Shown: positions 15,213 to 24,358, counted from the first letter of the stretch. The stretch: DNA of 64,000 nt from Oscillospiraceae bacterium (GCA_902790375.1 CADARY010000004.1:1-64000), one strand, 5' to 3'. Numbers and translations: made by a program. Notes: generated by a model not told the origin, from the letters alone.

Positions 15213-15250
15213 CAAGACACCCCTGACCGGTCGGTCAGGGGTGTTGTTAT
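15213..15250. terminator. Bidirectional terminator of the hydrogenase operon
   Basis: ACACCCCTGACC (15217-15228) pairs with GGTCAGGGGTGT (15233-15244), extended by AACA/TGTT and followed by a T-rich tract. It stands between convergent genes. Confidence 0.9.
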
Positions 15251-15254
15251 GTTT

Positions 15255-15581
15255 TCATGCCGGCTCATACGAGCGGCTGATTTCCTTTCCCTCGGCGTCG
15301 TATTCGACGTCCTCCATCAGGCTGGGGTCCACATGGCTGCGCTTTTTGATGACCATGCCCTCGCCCTGATTGTTGAAGACCCAGATCTTATAACCGGGAT
15401 AGCTGGGATCGGGCTTGCGAAAGACGCTGGTTTTATTCAGACGGCAGAATTTGGCGCGCCCTTCGGGCGTATCCAGCAGGTCGCCGGGCCCGTTGTAGTA
15501 GAGCTCGTCCTTTACCGCGTCCTGTTTGAACTTTTCCCACTCCTCATCGGAGACCCTGTCCACATCCCTGGGGTCAAGCAT
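15255..15581 (-). CDS. Hypothetical protein, 108 residues
   Basis: I do not recognise this protein. It is polar, without a signal peptide or membrane segment, with acidic and basic patches and sequences such as YNGPGDLLDTPEGRAKFC and YPGYKIWVFNNQGEG. ATG 15581 follows AAAGGAGGCGG. It begins 13 bp after the DegV-family gene and is probably co-transcribed with it. Confidence 0.75.
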   Translation of the reverse strand: MLDPRDVDRVSDEEWEKFKQDAVKDELYYNGPGDLLDTPEGRAKFCRLNKTSVFRKPDPSYPGYKIWVFNNQGEGMVIKKRSHVDPSLMEDVEYDAEGKEISRSYEPA

Positions 15582-15594
15582 CGCTCCGCCTCCT

Positions 15595-16443
15595 TTATTC
15601 CCGGATGAACATGAGGCCCACAGTCTGCGGCCCGCAGTGGGACGTCACGGTGCAGCCGGCCTTGCTCCTGTGGATCTCAGCCCCGGGAACGGTCTCGCGG
15701 ACGAGGTCTGCAAGCTCCCGCATGGTTTCCTCCGGGATCTCGCCCGAGTCATAGACGAACACATGCCGGGGCCGGACCTCGGCAGACGCAAGGCGCTCGC
15801 TGACATACTGGCGGTAAACCGAAAGGATATTGCCGCGATACTTTTTGTATACGCCGAGCTTCCCGTCGCGCATCTCCAGCGCGGGCTTGAGGCGCAGCAG
15901 GTTTGCGCCAAGCGCGGTGACGCCGGAGCATCGCCCGCCCTTCCACATAAATTCCAGGGTGTTGAGCACAAAGCTGGTGTCCACCTTGCCGATCAGGCTG
16001 CTCAGATGCCCGGCAATCTCGGCGGCCGCCATGCCGCGGTCACGGCATTCGCAGCCCTCAATGGCCAGCAGGCCCAGACCGGTGCCGAGGGAGCGGCTGT
16101 CGATCACGTGGACGCCTTCCAGCTCCGAGGCGGCAATGCAGGCATTGTTGTAGGAGCTGGAGAGCTCGGAGCTGATATCCAGATGAACGATCTCAGCGCC
16201 TGCCTCCAGGATCGGCATGAAGAAGTCCGTAAACTGCTGGATGCCGGGGGCGGAGGTCTTCGGGAGTGTTCCGTCCTTATGGTAGCGGGCATAGATATCC
16301 GCCGCCGTGAAATCCACACCGTCCAGATAGCTGTCTTCTCCCAGCAGAATGGTCAGGGGGATGACACGGATATCGTAACGATCCTTCAACTCCTGTGAAA
16401 GATCGCAGGTACTGTCAGCCGTAATGACGACAGGTTTAGCCAT
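15595..16443 (-). CDS. DegV family protein (fatty-acid-binding, FakB-like)
   Basis: The 282-residue protein matches the DegV/FakB family, which holds a fatty acid for phosphorylation by FakA. Diagnostic features are the N-terminal VVITADSTCDLSQELKDRY, the TSAPGIQQF loop (residues about 62-70), HLDISSELSSSYNNA, and VIDSRSLGTGLGLL. GGGAG precedes ATG 16443. FakA is not in the window. A promoter lies 30-58 bp upstream. Confidence 0.93.
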   Translation of the reverse strand: MAKPVVITADSTCDLSQELKDRYDIRVIPLTILLGEDSYLDGVDFTAADIYARYHKDGTLPKTSAPGIQQFTDFFMPILEAGAEIVHLDISSELSSSYNNACIAASELEGVHVIDSRSLGTGLGLLAIEGCECRDRGMAAAEIAGHLSSLIGKVDTSFVLNTLEFMWKGGRCSGVTALGANLLRLKPALEMRDGKLGVYKKYRGNILSVYRQYVSERLASAEVRPRHVFVYDSGEIPEETMRELADLVRETVPGAEIHRSKAGCTVTSHCGPQTVGLMFIRE

Positions 16444-16472
16444 AAGATCACTCCCATATGAGACTCTGAATT

Positions 16473-16501
16473 ATAATAACACGCTTGGACATGTTACGCA
16501 A
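16473..16501 (-). promoter_or_regulatory. Promoter of the DegV operon
   Basis: On the minus strand TTGCGT (16501-16496) and TATTAT (16478-16473) are separated by 17 bp; a TATAAT overlaps 3 bp further on. Confidence 0.6.
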
Positions 16502-16543
16502 TAGGGGAGACAAAAAACGACAGAACGCGGAGAACACTCTCTG

Positions 16544-17989
16544 TTACTTCCTCTTTTTATCCGGCGCGAGCTCATAGGAATAGGCCAGCACCACACCGGC
16601 CAGCAGGAAGAAGCAGAGCTCCCGGAAATCGGTAAGCGCGCGCTCGTCCGCCGAAGCGGTAAAGATCACGGTCTCCAGCATGCCGTAGACCAGAATGCCG
16701 CTGACTGGCAGGGTAAGGGATTTGACGGCAAATGTCGCGTCGGGGTGTTCGGAGAAGAAGAGGCGGATCATGCGCCGCACCAGCAGCACACTGAAGGCCA
16801 ATACCAGCAGAAAGCCGATCAGCCCCGTCAGCATCAGCACCTGCAGCAGGTAGTTGTGCATGTGCCAGAAGGAGCCGTTCTCAGCGCTGATCTGGTAGCG
16901 GTGCGGCCCGTCCATGACCTTGGAATTGTATTTGCCGATCAGCAGGCGCAGCGGCTCGTCCCGGATGGCGGGGATCGCCGCGGCCCACACGCCGAAGCGT
17001 GCCGAGCCGTTGGAGACGCTCTCCTTCAGATCGCGGCTGTCATCGAAGTTCGCCCCGTCCCCGTTCAGATAAGCGGGGTCGATGAACTGGTCGGAGGTGC
17101 GCTCGATCTGCACGTCCATTGCGTCGTAGATCTTCCCTGTCGCGGTACGCAGCCACTCATAGCTCTTAAAGCACAGGAGCATGGAGAGGGCTGCGAGCAC
17201 GGCGATCAGCACAACGCGCAGGGTCCTGTTCCCGGCGGGCAGATACCGCATGCCGAGCAGGATCGCAAGCATAGCGGCGTTCACGCTCGCGGCGAGCATG
17301 ACGCTTCTTGTCATGGTGAAGGCGACGGCGAGATGGAATACAAACAGGGCGATGCAGATCGGGATACGCCAGAGCTTGTTTTTGCAGCGGAAGAACTCAT
17401 AGACCATCATGCAGCCTGCGATGTAAAACCACACGGCGGAGATGGTGCGCGTGGTCTCCCAGGCGACGATGCGCACATAGCTGTTGCCGTAGGCGGCGTT
17501 ATCCAGACCGAAGACCACATGCTCCGGCGGGATGTAGAAGTAGACGCCGAAGATGCAGGCATAGAGGCTGACAAGAGCGGTGACAAAGTAGAAGGCGCCG
17601 CTGATGCCGATCACGATATCCAGCATCACGCGCCGCTCCTTCTCCTCCAGCAGCAGGCCCACCGGCAGGATCACACAGCAGAGGACGCGGCTGATGACCA
17701 GGTCCAGATCGTTTTGCAGATAGTAGTCGGTATTGAAGATCCGCGTCAGGAAAACCCAGATCGTATAGTAGATGACCAGCTTGATCTCCAGCACCCCGTC
17801 CATCCTTGCGCGGAAAAAATAGATCGCGGCAAAGGCGATGATGAAGGTCTTGCCGTAGGAGGCATAGAGATCCGCCCAGCGCAGCGGCGCGACGGGACAG
17901 ACCATATAAAACAGCACCATCGCGCCGGCACAGAAGCCGAGAAATCTGCGCCAGCGGATATCGCTCCATTCGCTTTTAAGCATCTGCAT
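16544..17989 (-). CDS. O-antigen ligase/polymerase-like polytopic membrane protein
   Basis: The 481-residue protein is mostly hydrophobic, with about eleven predicted helices. One large polar loop (about residues 275-365) lies before the last helices and ends in the HMHNYLLQVLMLTGLIGFLL region. That layout is typical of the Wzy_C superfamily (WaaL, Wzy), where a loop histidine acts in glycan transfer. It could ligate or polymerise a surface glycan, but no glycosyltransferases flank it. GGAG precedes ATG 17989. A TTGCAT-17-TACAAT promoter lies upstream. Function beyond the fold is inference. Confidence 0.75.
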   Translation of the reverse strand: MQMLKSEWSDIRWRRFLGFCAGAMVLFYMVCPVAPLRWADLYASYGKTFIIAFAAIYFFRARMDGVLEIKLVIYYTIWVFLTRIFNTDYYLQNDLDLVISRVLCCVILPVGLLLEEKERRVMLDIVIGISGAFYFVTALVSLYACIFGVYFYIPPEHVVFGLDNAAYGNSYVRIVAWETTRTISAVWFYIAGCMMVYEFFRCKNKLWRIPICIALFVFHLAVAFTMTRSVMLAASVNAAMLAILLGMRYLPAGNRTLRVVLIAVLAALSMLLCFKSYEWLRTATGKIYDAMDVQIERTSDQFIDPAYLNGDGANFDDSRDLKESVSNGSARFGVWAAAIPAIRDEPLRLLIGKYNSKVMDGPHRYQISAENGSFWHMHNYLLQVLMLTGLIGFLLVLAFSVLLVRRMIRLFFSEHPDATFAVKSLTLPVSGILVYGMLETVIFTASADERALTDFRELCFFLLAGVVLAYSYELAPDKKRK

Positions 17990-18021
17990 GTCAAAACACT
18001 CCGAAATTATGAGATCATATT

Positions 18022-18050
18022 ATTGTATCACAGCGTTAAAATTGATGCAA
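18022..18050 (-). promoter_or_regulatory. Promoter of the O-antigen-ligase-like gene
   Basis: Minus-strand TTGCAT (18050-18045) and TACAAT (18027-18022) are spaced by 17 bp, 33 bp ahead of the start codon. Confidence 0.65.
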
Positions 18051-18059
18051 GCCGAAGCC

Positions 18060-19592
18060 TCATGGATTTGGCAGGGCGGTGGCAAAGTAGAAAATGTCGC
18101 TCATTTCCCGTTCCGCGCCGAACTGCACGGGGTTGATAAGCTGCCCGCCGATGAGGATGCTGCCGGTCTGCCCGCCGTCGAGCGTGTAGGCGTTCTGACA
18201 GCCGTGGGCGATCATCGAGTCCGCCGCCTGCCGCAGAGTGACATAGACGTAGTGGTCGGGGGATTCGCAGTTGATGGTCATCAGCAGGTAGTGGCGCTCC
18301 CCAAGCTGGCCCACGGCGCAGCGGGCATAGGTGTCCCGCACCTCTCCGAGGGGATAGTCGTAGGGGGTCACGTCCTCCCCGTGGTCGATCAGCACCGGGC
18401 CGAAGCTCAGGGAGAACGGAATGCGGTTTTCGTCAAGGAAACGCTGGGCTTCCTCCTCGCTCTCAAAGCGGTCTTCGTAGATGAAGAGCATGTCGCCGTT
18501 TTCCGTGAAAAAGCAGCTCTGTCCGTCATGGAGGTTTGCGCGCATGAGCTGTCCGTCGTAGACATACAGGCCGTAGTCAGGACGGCCGCTGTTGTAAAAG
18601 TCGCCGCTGCCCGCGACGACCGCGTTGGTCTGCGCGGCAAAGTCGCTGGGGTAATAATATTGCAGGGTGCCGAAGGTGTCGTCGGCAAGCTTGCGGCGCA
18701 GCTGACTGGCGTCTGCGATGATGACCTCCGCAAAGGTGCCGACGGCGCCGTGCTCGTCGTTTTGCCACACGAGGGCGAGAATGGTCTCGTCCAGATAGTA
18801 ATAGATGGGCCTGCCCAGCATGTCGCGCCCGGGATCAAAGTCCAGCCTCTGTCCGGCGATCAGACGCCTGGCCGTCTCGGTTTCCAGCAGGGCCGCGATT
18901 TCATCGGGATCTGTCGTCTCCCCGTAGCAGCTCGGGTCCGGTACCGGGCTCGGCGCGTTGCGGGCGATGGCGTAGTGCAGGCGCACCGGCTGCAGTGCGG
19001 CGACAGCCTCGGCATAGCCCGGGCGGCGGAGGAGCGCGGGGGTGATGGCGGCATAGAGGCTGTCGGCATCCTCCGGGACCCATTCGCCCCGCACAAAACG
19101 CAGGGAGACCGGGAGGCGCCTGCTCGCGCAGTAGTCCTGCGCGTGGGAAAGCCGCGCCTCCATCGCCTCGGCGTAAAGCGCTTCGCACAGCGCGGGCCGG
19201 ATCGTACCGTCCGCCTCATAGAGCTCGGCGCTGCGTTTCGCCCCGGCAGCGCGCTTTTCCAGCAGGGCCTGCATGTCGCCGGCAAGTCCCTCTGCCAGGA
19301 GCGCCGTGTCCAGCGCCGTGACGTTCACGCTCCCCTCGGCGTTCAAAAAGCCCTGGCTGAAGGCGCCGTACTCCAGGGAGAAGCAGCGCACGGCGGCCTG
19401 CGCGATCGAGGCATCGACACCGGAGAGAGTTTCGTTTTCGACCGGGATTTGTCCCGCAAGCTGCGCGCTCAGCGCCCGGGCCGGGTCGCCCTTCGGCCGC
19501 AACAGGGCAAGCCCCAGCGCGACCAGGATCAGCAGGAGCAGCAGAATGACGGAGAAGACAGAGACTTTGCGTTTTTTCTTTTGACGGGACAT
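18060..19592 (-). CDS. Membrane-anchored phosphodiester glycosidase (NAGPA-domain) protein
   Basis: ATG 19592 follows AGGAGG with 6-bp spacing and is preferred to an in-frame TTG at 19610. The 510-residue protein has a basic N-terminus and one membrane helix (about residues 10-32), then an extracytoplasmic part. The C-terminal half carries NAGPA/DUF2233 motifs: TNAVVAGSGDFYNSGRPDYG, LLMTINCES, and QNAYTLDGGQTGSILIGGQL near the end. This family cleaves sugar-phosphodiester bonds or otherwise processes exopolysaccharide and wall polymers. The region between about 40 and 240 is not recognised. It lies behind the glycan-ligase-like gene's promoter region on the same strand. Confidence 0.85.
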   Translation of the reverse strand: MSRQKKKRKVSVFSVILLLLLILVALGLALLRPKGDPARALSAQLAGQIPVENETLSGVDASIAQAAVRCFSLEYGAFSQGFLNAEGSVNVTALDTALLAEGLAGDMQALLEKRAAGAKRSAELYEADGTIRPALCEALYAEAMEARLSHAQDYCASRRLPVSLRFVRGEWVPEDADSLYAAITPALLRRPGYAEAVAALQPVRLHYAIARNAPSPVPDPSCYGETTDPDEIAALLETETARRLIAGQRLDFDPGRDMLGRPIYYYLDETILALVWQNDEHGAVGTFAEVIIADASQLRRKLADDTFGTLQYYYPSDFAAQTNAVVAGSGDFYNSGRPDYGLYVYDGQLMRANLHDGQSCFFTENGDMLFIYEDRFESEEEAQRFLDENRIPFSLSFGPVLIDHGEDVTPYDYPLGEVRDTYARCAVGQLGERHYLLMTINCESPDHYVYVTLRQAADSMIAHGCQNAYTLDGGQTGSILIGGQLINPVQFGAEREMSDIFYFATALPNP

Positions 19593-19663
19593 GGACGGCC
19601 TCCTGTGCAAACAATGGATATCCCCATTCTACACGGGGCGGCAGGGAGCGTCAAGCAAAATGC

Positions 19664-19692
19664 TTGCAAATTCGGGTCCGGCAGGGTAGTAT
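19664..19692 (+). promoter_or_regulatory. Promoter of tatD
   Basis: TTGCAA (19664-19669) and TAGTAT (19687-19692) with 17-bp spacing, 25 bp before the start codon. Confidence 0.65.
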
Positions 19693-19716
19693 AGAGCCAA
19701 AAGGGGGGAAGCGCGT

Positions 19717-20475
19717 ATGCTTTTTGACACCCATGCGCATTATGATGACGCTGCCTTTGACACTGACCGGGATGCGCTTCTGGAGGCGCTGCCCGCATCG
19801 GGCGTAGGCCTTGTGATCGACCCGGGCTGTGACGTGAAGAGCAGTGAACGCGCGCTCATGCTCGCTGCGCAATGGCCCCATGTTTATGCCGCCGTCGGCA
19901 TCCATCCGGAGGAGCTGGGCGGCATGGCGGAGGGCGACCTGGAGCGCATCGAGGCGCTCTGCACACAGGACAAATGCGTCGCCATCGGGGAGATCGGCCT
20001 GGATTATTACTGGGACGATACCCGTAAGGAGGAGCAGAAGGCGCTTTTCATCCGGCAGATCGAGCTTGCGCTGCAAAAGGAGCTGCCGGTCATCGTCCAC
20101 GACCGGGAGGCGCACGGAGACTGTCTGGACATCGTGCGGCGCTACCGGGAGCTGCGGGGCGTATTCCACTGCTATTCCGGCTCTGCCGAGATGGCGGAGG
20201 AGCTTTTAAGGCGCGGCTGGTATCTGGGCTTTGACGGACCCGTCACCTACAAAAATGCCCGCAAGACACTGGAGGTGCTGGCGGTCTGCCCTCTGGACCG
20301 GCTTCTGATCGAGACGGACAGCCCCTATTTAAGCCCTGTGCCGCAGAGAGGAAAGCGCAACGACTCCCGCAATCTCTCTTATATCGTGGAAAGGATCGCC
20401 GAAATCAAGGGCTGCTCGTCGCAGGAGGTGGAAGCGGCTGCCCTGAAAAACGGGCGACGATTGTTCAAAATATAA
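19717..20475 (+). CDS. tatD: TatD family metal-dependent hydrolase
   Basis: The 252-residue amidohydrolase-fold protein carries the full metal set: FDTHAHYDD, GEIGLDYYWD, PVIVHDREAH, GVFHCYSGSAE and IETDSPYLSP. TatD enzymes are 3'-5' DNA/RNA exonucleases or, in some cases, D-aminoacyl-tRNA deacylases. AAAAGGGGGG precedes ATG 19717. It is a single-gene unit. Confidence 0.95.
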   Translation: MLFDTHAHYDDAAFDTDRDALLEALPASGVGLVIDPGCDVKSSERALMLAAQWPHVYAAVGIHPEELGGMAEGDLERIEALCTQDKCVAIGEIGLDYYWDDTRKEEQKALFIRQIELALQKELPVIVHDREAHGDCLDIVRRYRELRGVFHCYSGSAEMAEELLRRGWYLGFDGPVTYKNARKTLEVLAVCPLDRLLIETDSPYLSPVPQRGKRNDSRNLSYIVERIAEIKGCSSQEVEAAALKNGRRLFKI

Positions 20476-20605
20476 GAAAAACCGCTGCTTTTCGACACAA
20501 AAGCACTGGAACTTCGGGAAAAATGCGAATTGACCGAAAGAGCCGGCGCATGGTAAGATACCATTATATTAAAGTGAGAAAAGCTTATCAACAAGGGAGA
20601 AAATA

Positions 20606-22363
20606 ATGGGAATTTCCAATGTCATCACACTGCTCGGCGGCGTGGCGTTGTTCCTGTTCGGCATGTCGCTGATGGGAGACGGGCTGAAAAAGGTCGCCGG
20701 CAGCAAGCTGGAGATCGTGCTCTATAAGCTCTCCGGCACGCCGCTGCGGGGAATGCTCCTCGGCGCGGGTGTTACGGCGATCATCCAGTCCTCCTCCGCC
20801 ACTTCCGTCATGGTGGTCGGCTTTGTCAACTCCGGCATGATGAAGGTCCGGCAGGCCATCGCGGTCATCATGGGCGCCATCGTCGGCACCAGCATCACCG
20901 GCTGGATCATCTGTCTTTCCTATGTGGAGGGCAGCGGCAATCTGGTCTCGCTCCTCTCCACCTCCAGCATCAGCGGCATCGTTGCGATCATCGGCATTGT
21001 GCTGCGCATGTTCTCCAAGAAGCAGAGCAGGCGCCATGTCGGCGACATCCTGCTGGGCTTTGCGGTGCTGATGTTCGGCATGCAGTCCATGAGCGGGGCA
21101 GTGGCTCCTCTCAAGGACAGCCCCGCCTTCATCCGTTTCATGACCGCCTTTTCAAATCCGCTGCTCGGCATCCTGGTCGGCGCAGTCTTCACTGCCATTT
21201 TGCAGAGTGCCTCCGCTGCTGTCGGTATCCTGCAGGCCCTCTCCGTGACCGGTGCCATCGGATTTGCGGAGGGCTTCCCGATCCTGCTCGGCATCAGTAT
21301 CGGCGCTGCGGTGCCGGTCCTGCTCTCGGCGCTCGGCGCCCGGACCGACGGCCGCCGCACAGCCTGGGCCTATCTCGTGATCCAGACTCTGGGCGCAATC
21401 TTCTGCGCCACGGTCTATTACGTCGCCGACGCCATCTTCGACTTTCCGATCAAGCACATGGTCATGAATCCCTTCAATATCGCGGCGGTCAACACGATCT
21501 ACCGTGTGATCTGCGCGGTGGTGCTGCTGCCCTTCATCGGGACCATTGAGAAGATCCTCAACACCCTGATCAAGGAGAGCAATGAGGAGCGGGAGGCCAA
21601 CGCCGATTTCGACCGTCTGGACGAACGCTTTCTCAAGCACCCGGCCCTCGCTGTGGAACAGTGCCGCATGACCATCGACGCCATGGCGAGAAAAGCCCAC
21701 GAGAACATCAACGACGCTATGCTCCTTCTCTATGATTATAAAGAGGAGCTGGCCAAGAAGGTGGAGCAGGATGAGGATCTGGTAGACCGCTATGAGGACA
21801 AGATCGGCACCTATCTCATGAAGCTCAATCAATCCGAGCTCAGCCCCAGCCAGAACGAGCGGGTTTCGGAATATCTGCACACCCTCAGTGATTTTGAACG
21901 CATCAGCGACCATGCCATGAACATCCGGCAGGTAGCCCAGGAGAAGCACGAGAAGAAGATCACCTTCTCTGAGAGCGGCGATCATGAGATCAATGTACTG
22001 ACCAGCGCCGTGAGCGAGATCCTGGATCTGTCCTTCTCTGCGTTTATAGAGGAGGATCTGGAGCGTGCCTATAAGGTCGAGCCGCTGGAGGAGCTGATCG
22101 ACGTGCTGTGTGACGAGCTGAAGCTGCGCCATATCGACCGCCTGCAGAAGGGCATCTGCTCGCTGCAGATCGGCTTCGTGTTCAACGATCTGCTGACCAA
22201 TTTTGAGCGCGTGGCGGACCACTGCTCCAACATCGCCGTGGCCATGATCGAACTGAACAAGGACGAGTTCAAAACCCACGACTATATCATCAATCTGAAA
22301 GAGCTGCGTTCCCACAATTTTGACAAGTTCTATGCACAGTACGCCGAAAAGTACAAGGTGTAA
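20606..22363 (+). CDS. Na/phosphate symporter with PhoU-like C-terminal domain
   Basis: The 585-residue protein begins with a membrane domain holding inverted Na/Pi-cotransport repeats (IIQSSSATSVMVVG and ILQSASAAVGILQAL). Residues from about 340 form a soluble, helical PhoU-like domain with YEDKIGTYLMKL and LTNFERVADHCSNIAVAMIE. It is the bacterial NptA/YjbB type, importing phosphate with Na+ or exporting excess phosphate; the PhoU domain probably gates it. AAGGGAG precedes ATG 20606. A strong bidirectional terminator follows. Confidence 0.93.
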   Translation: MGISNVITLLGGVALFLFGMSLMGDGLKKVAGSKLEIVLYKLSGTPLRGMLLGAGVTAIIQSSSATSVMVVGFVNSGMMKVRQAIAVIMGAIVGTSITGWIICLSYVEGSGNLVSLLSTSSISGIVAIIGIVLRMFSKKQSRRHVGDILLGFAVLMFGMQSMSGAVAPLKDSPAFIRFMTAFSNPLLGILVGAVFTAILQSASAAVGILQALSVTGAIGFAEGFPILLGISIGAAVPVLLSALGARTDGRRTAWAYLVIQTLGAIFCATVYYVADAIFDFPIKHMVMNPFNIAAVNTIYRVICAVVLLPFIGTIEKILNTLIKESNEEREANADFDRLDERFLKHPALAVEQCRMTIDAMARKAHENINDAMLLLYDYKEELAKKVEQDEDLVDRYEDKIGTYLMKLNQSELSPSQNERVSEYLHTLSDFERISDHAMNIRQVAQEKHEKKITFSESGDHEINVLTSAVSEILDLSFSAFIEEDLERAYKVEPLEELIDVLCDELKLRHIDRLQKGICSLQIGFVFNDLLTNFERVADHCSNIAVAMIELNKDEFKTHDYIINLKELRSHNFDKFYAQYAEKYKV

Positions 22364-22400
22364 ACGATTGGAAGGCTCAATAAGCGCCCATCAAAAAAGC

Positions 22401-22442
22401 GAGGGCGCGCTGCAAAACGGCATTTTGCAGCGCGCCCTCTTT
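22401..22442. terminator. Bidirectional terminator after the Na/Pi symporter
   Basis: GAGGGCGCGCTGCAAAA (22401-22417) pairs with TTTTGCAGCGCGCCCTC (22423-22439), with an A tract before and TTT after. It serves the convergent DUF975 gene too. Confidence 0.9.
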
Positions 22443-22490
22443 CTGCGCCGGGGATCGTTTCCGATCTCCGGATCTGTTTTGTGCGCGGGT

Positions 22491-23204
22491 TCAGAGCAGC
22501 GCGAGATAGAGCGCCGCATCGGAGCTTTCCTTGTAGGGCTTGGTCCAGAAGATGCCGACCAGGCCTAAGGTCAAGACGCTCAGCAGGTACCAGCCGATAA
22601 AGGACAGGTCATAGAGAAACACGCTCCACTTGTGACCGTTCATCATCTCGCTGGAGCATTTGATGATCTCCATGGGGGACATATCCGGATGCTCGGCGAG
22701 GATGTAGGGGACCATGCGATAGGAATAAACCTTGATGAAGAACGGCACGAGCAGCAGCAGAGCCCATAAGAAGAGCAGCAGATCCGTCAGAAGCAGGGTG
22801 ATGAAGGTCTTGCCGTATTTGCGGAAGCCTGTTCCGATGGCGTGGAGCCCGGCAGGGGGTTCCTCCACATTCTCAACAAAGAACTCACGGCAGCCGACCT
22901 TCAGGGGATTGAAGACAAAGATCCTCAGAAGGAAGCTGACGAGAAGAACCAGGGAGATTCCGCTCAGGATCGCCAGGGCAAGATGCACCTGCTGCTCCTG
23001 GGGAAGGGAATTGAACTGCTGCTGGAGCGCGGCGGTGGCCTGATCGGCGCTGTCGGCGGTATTGACCGTATTGCTGGCGTTGGAGGCCGCTTGCGCGCCG
23101 CTGCCGTAGAGCAGCGACAGCAGAATACCCACCAGTACGCACTTCCAGTAATTGGCCTTAAAGGCGGCTTTTCCCTGTGCTTTGATTTCATCTCTTGTCC
23201 ACAT
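22491..23204 (-). CDS. DUF975 family membrane protein
   Basis: The 237-residue protein starts MWTRDEIKAQGKAAFKANYW, the usual DUF975 opening, and has four to five membrane helices. LKVGCREFFVEN and KVYSYRMVPYILAEHPD are also family-typical; a Ser/Thr/Gln-rich extracytoplasmic stretch follows helix 1. The function of the family is unknown. ATG 23204 follows AAGGAGGAG. A promoter lies at 23293-23322. Confidence 0.9.
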   Translation of the reverse strand: MWTRDEIKAQGKAAFKANYWKCVLVGILLSLLYGSGAQAASNASNTVNTADSADQATAALQQQFNSLPQEQQVHLALAILSGISLVLLVSFLLRIFVFNPLKVGCREFFVENVEEPPAGLHAIGTGFRKYGKTFITLLLTDLLLFLWALLLLVPFFIKVYSYRMVPYILAEHPDMSPMEIIKCSSEMMNGHKWSVFLYDLSFIGWYLLSVLTLGLVGIFWTKPYKESSDAALYLALL

Positions 23205-23292
23205 TTTCTTTCTCCTCCTTTTCAAAAAACTGAAACGGGCGCAAGCCCGTATCGGGAAAGGAAGCCGGTCTATAGAGCTGCTTCCTTTGCAC

Positions 23293-23322
23293 ATTTTACC
23301 AGCAGGACGGTCCTCTTGTCAA
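23293..23322 (-). promoter_or_regulatory. Promoter of the DUF975 gene
   Basis: Minus-strand TTGACA (23322-23317) and TAAAAT (23298-23293), spacing 18 bp. Confidence 0.7.
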
Positions 23323-23415
23323 CAAAACAGCGAACTGAATACACGGTTGTTTGCTCCATGAAAATACCCGCAGGGCATTTTTGCGAAACGACCGTGCTGA
23401 ATACGATTTGCTCTA

Positions 23416-23444
23416 TTGACCGGACGCCCTCTTTGCGGTATGCT
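23416..23444 (+). promoter_or_regulatory. Promoter of the VTT-domain gene
   Basis: TTGACC (23416-23421) and TATGCT (23439-23444), spacing 17 bp, 57 bp before the start codon. Confidence 0.6.
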
Positions 23445-23501
23445 GGAGCAACGCGCAGTCCTGCCCGCAATATAAAAGATAGGAATGACTCTGCCAGAAT
23501 C

Positions 23502-24248
23502 ATGAAAAAGCAAGTGTTATGGAGCAACAGGCAAAAGCTCATCTGGGGCCTGTGCCTGATTGCCGCCTGGTGCCTGATCGGCTTGATCCTCTATAAGAGC
23601 AACGGAAACCTGACTGTTGAGCAGCTGGTGAACTACCGGCCGAAAAACCCTGTCGTCGCAGCGCTTGCGATGCTGGGCCTGTTTCTGCTCAAAAGCGTGG
23701 ATTTCATTATGTATTCCGGCGTACTCTATGCCGCAAGCGGCATCCTGTTTCCGCTGCCGGCGGCAATCGCCCTGAACATCGTGGGCGCTGCCATCATGGT
23801 GACGCCGGTCTACTTTATCGGCAGGTCGCTCGGCGCGCCGGTTTTGGAGGCGCTGAAAAGGAAGTATCCCAAGCTCAACGACTTCGTGAGTCAGCCGATC
23901 GGAGGCGAGCTGATGCTGTCTCTGCTGCTGCGCTCCGTGGGCCTTTCCCTGCATGTGGGAAGCCTGTATCTCGGCGCGGCGCAGGTCTGCTTCGACAGGT
24001 ATCTGCTGGGCTCGGTGCTGGGGCTTCTGCCGATGATTATCACCGATACGGTCATGGGGACAAGCGTCCATGACCCGAAATCACCGGCCTTTGTGATCGC
24101 GCTGGCGGCAAAGCTGAGCATTTCCGCGCTGTCGCTGCTGATCGCCCTGATCCTTCGGAAGCGGGGCCGGCAGAAGACAGCACAGACAGACGAAGCGGAC
24201 CGGGCGGCAGCGCCGCAGGACACGGAAAAAATAGCAAAGAATACATAA
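23502..24248 (+). CDS. VTT/TVP38-DedA family membrane protein
   Basis: The 248-residue integral membrane protein matches the SNARE-associated/VTT domain. It has a helix at residues 10-30, the re-entrant segment around YAASGILFPLPAAIALNIVG, and FIGRSLGAPVLEALKRKYPK. The later LLLRSVGLSLHVGSLYLGAA aligns with the family's conserved R-x-x-x-x-P/G region. Members flip lipids such as undecaprenyl phosphate or phosphatidylethanolamine; the substrate here is open. The frame is open further upstream, but ATG 23502 is the first that fits the family. No strong ribosome site is visible. The C-tail is polar. Confidence 0.85.
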   Translation: MKKQVLWSNRQKLIWGLCLIAAWCLIGLILYKSNGNLTVEQLVNYRPKNPVVAALAMLGLFLLKSVDFIMYSGVLYAASGILFPLPAAIALNIVGAAIMVTPVYFIGRSLGAPVLEALKRKYPKLNDFVSQPIGGELMLSLLLRSVGLSLHVGSLYLGAAQVCFDRYLLGSVLGLLPMIITDTVMGTSVHDPKSPAFVIALAAKLSISALSLLIALILRKRGRQKTAQTDEADRAAAPQDTEKIAKNT

Positions 24249-24330
24249 TACAGTTTACATAAAACATATAACCGGACTGCCGAATGTGAGGATTTCCTTT
24301 TAAATTTTCTTAAAATTGGCAGTCTCCCCG

Positions 24331-24358
24331 TTGACAATCATTTTGTAAATGATATGAT
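24331..24358 (+). promoter_or_regulatory. Promoter with embedded operator-like palindrome
   Basis: A perfect TTGACA (24331-24336) and TATGAT (24353-24358) are 16 bp apart. The spacer is a perfect palindrome ATCATTT-TGT-AAATGAT (24337-24353), ideally placed for a repressor to block polymerase. It serves the secreted repeat protein gene. Confidence 0.65.

Noticed and set aside
22842..23501. Upstream extension of the VTT-family protein (a frame open from 22842)
   Set aside because: The extension is antisense to the DUF975 gene and promoter region and has no family similarity; ATG 23502 gives the normal N-terminus.
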